Assembly (NCBI GenBank): GCA_027483665.1
Contig: JAIXUC010000011.1
Coordinates: 1 to 43,924 of the forward strand
Direction of reading: 5' to 3'
Length of the DNA stretch: 43,924 bases
From: Comamonadaceae bacterium
Lineage (GTDB): Bacteria > Pseudomonadota > Gammaproteobacteria > Burkholderiales > Burkholderiaceae_C
This document shows positions 43,106-43,924 of the stretch, in pieces. The translations under genes were made by a program, and so were the position numbers. Position 1 is the first letter of the stretch, and each line of letters begins with the position of its first letter. The notes beneath the pieces were generated by a model. The model saw only the letters and a program-made list of their open reading frames with translations, was not told the DNA's origin and made no database searches.

Positions 43106-43924
43106 TCAGGCCAACTGGCGCAAAAAGGGGTGGTAGTCGCCCACCAAACCCAGTGGCTTGGCGGTGCGAATGGCAGCCACGGTCTCGATGGCGGTGCGGT
43201 TGGCCTCCAGGCCAAAGCCCCGACCTGCCAAGATTTCCTCGTAACTGCGAATATGCAGATCGGTGAAGCCTTCTGAAAACTCAATCTCTCTTCCGTTCAC
43301 GGTGATGGAGCGGAAGGTGCGCTTGCCTGCTGCCCTTGGAGCCTCTGGGACGTCGTTCACATCGACCGAGAGGAACCAGCGTACCCGGGCCCGTTCATAT
43401 TCCAGATAGCCCGCAGCTTTGGTATCTGCGCAGTGGTGCACCTGACTTTGCTGCAGTCCGCCGAAGATGAAGTGCAGCATGTCGAAGAAGTGAACGCCGA
43501 TGTTGGTGGCGATTCCGCCCGATTTGCGCTCATCGCCCTTCCAAGACTGCAAGTACCAATGACCTCGCGAGGTGATATAGGTCAACTCCACCTCATGCTT
43601 GTTGGCGCTCGGTGCTGACTGCACTTGCTCGCGCAAGGCGACGATGGCAGGGTGTACGCGCAGTTGCAGGATGGTGTTGATCTTGTGGCCGCTATCGCGC
43701 TCGATGTCTTGCAGCGCATCAATGTTCCAGGGGTTCAGCACCAAGGGCTTCTCGCAGATGGCGTCAGCTCCGGTGCGCAGCGCAAAGCGCATGTGCGAGT
43801 CGTGCAGGTAGTTGGGGCTGCAGATCGACACATAGTCCACACGCCGCTCATCGCCAGCGCGGCGCAACTTGTCCAAGTGGCGGTCGAATCGCTCGAACTC
43901 CGTGAAGAAGTCGGCGTCTGGGAA
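43106..43924 (-). CDS. wbpB: Gfo/Idh/MocA oxidoreductase, WbpB-like (5' end outside window)
   Basis: The visible 272 codons read off the right edge, so the N-terminal nucleotide fold start is missing. [26 protein letters not shown] and [17 protein letters not shown] (with the Lys of EKP) match the WbpB UDP-N-acetylglucosaminuronate 3-dehydrogenase. It lies at the head of a wbpB-D-E run. A WbpA-like UDP-GlcNAc 6-dehydrogenase, and later a WbpI epimerase, would be expected outside the window. Confidence 0.9.
   Translation of the reverse strand, partial: FPDADFFTEFERFDRHLDKLRRAGDERRVDYVSICSPNYLHDSHMRFALRTGADAICEKPLVLNPWNIDALQDIERDSGHKINTILQLRVHPAIVALREQVQSAPSANKHEVELTYITSRGHWYLQSWKGDERKSGGIATNIGVHFFDMLHFIFGGLQQSQVHHCADTKAAGYLEYERARVRWFLSVDVNDVPEAPRAAGKRTFRSITVNGREIEFSEGFTDLHIRSYEEILAGRGFGLEANRTAIETVAAIRTAKPLGLVGDYHPFLRQLA

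Overview
The window looks like chromosomal DNA of a Betaproteobacterium of the order Burkholderiales, probably Comamonadaceae-like. This is inferred from the high-GC, densely packed genes and from the mix of a PHA granule phasin with an Ala/Lys/Pro tail, a PHA-system protein, WS/DGAT, a DUF393-Coq7 fusion and an Fe-S photolyase-like protein. Genus and species cannot be fixed from the sequence alone. No tRNA, rRNA, CRISPR array or insertion sequence was seen, and no gap longer than 300 bases lacks a gene.

Positions 1-5849 hold housekeeping genes: the 3' part of a molybdopterin oxidoreductase, a lipoprotein aminopeptidase with an internal 27-bp triplicate repeat, an Fe-S cryptochrome/photolyase-related protein, and a DUF393-Coq7 ubiquinone-biosynthesis fusion. 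Positions 5945-13870 form a carbon-storage neighbourhood: a polyhydroxyalkanoic acid system protein, an acyl-CoA-binding protein, a wax ester synthase/diacylglycerol acyltransferase, a TPR protein, a TetR regulator, a patatin-like phospholipase, a PHA granule phasin, and a two-domain fatty acyl-CoA reductase. Together these suggest an organism that makes PHA and also reduces acyl-CoA to fatty alcohol and esterifies it.

Positions 13911-17348 (+ strand) are rmlB-rmlD-rmlA-rmlC, making dTDP-L-rhamnose. From 43924 down to 17399, all on the - strand, runs one 26.5-kb surface-polysaccharide (O-antigen or capsule) cluster in which neighbouring genes nearly all overlap or touch. Its upstream (right) end carries a WbpB-, WbpD- and WbpE-like set, predicted to make a UDP-diacetamido uronic acid. 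The middle holds an epimerase/aminotransferase pair, three asparagine-synthase-like amidotransferases, a FemAB/GNAT-like acyltransferase, a methyltransferase, an FAD-dependent oxidoreductase, a Wzx flippase, a second epimerase, and five glycosyltransferases counting the GT4 enzyme at 21936, three of them related to each other. The downstream (left) end carries PglC-, PglD-, PglE- and PglF-like genes, predicted to make UDP-N,N'-diacetylbacillosamine and load it on the lipid carrier. The middle, about 25-41 kb, is visibly lower in GC (near 50% in hand-counted lines) than the flanks (65-68%), which fits an exchanged serotype cassette between conserved ends.

The most notable points are: three intact AsnB-type amidotransferases in one glycan cluster; the uncharacterised modification module at 34151-41313; an FAD-oxidoreductase gene whose only start that keeps the FAD motif is a non-canonical ATT with a good ribosome-binding site; a family of three related glycosyltransferases; and the co-location of wax-ester and PHA genes.
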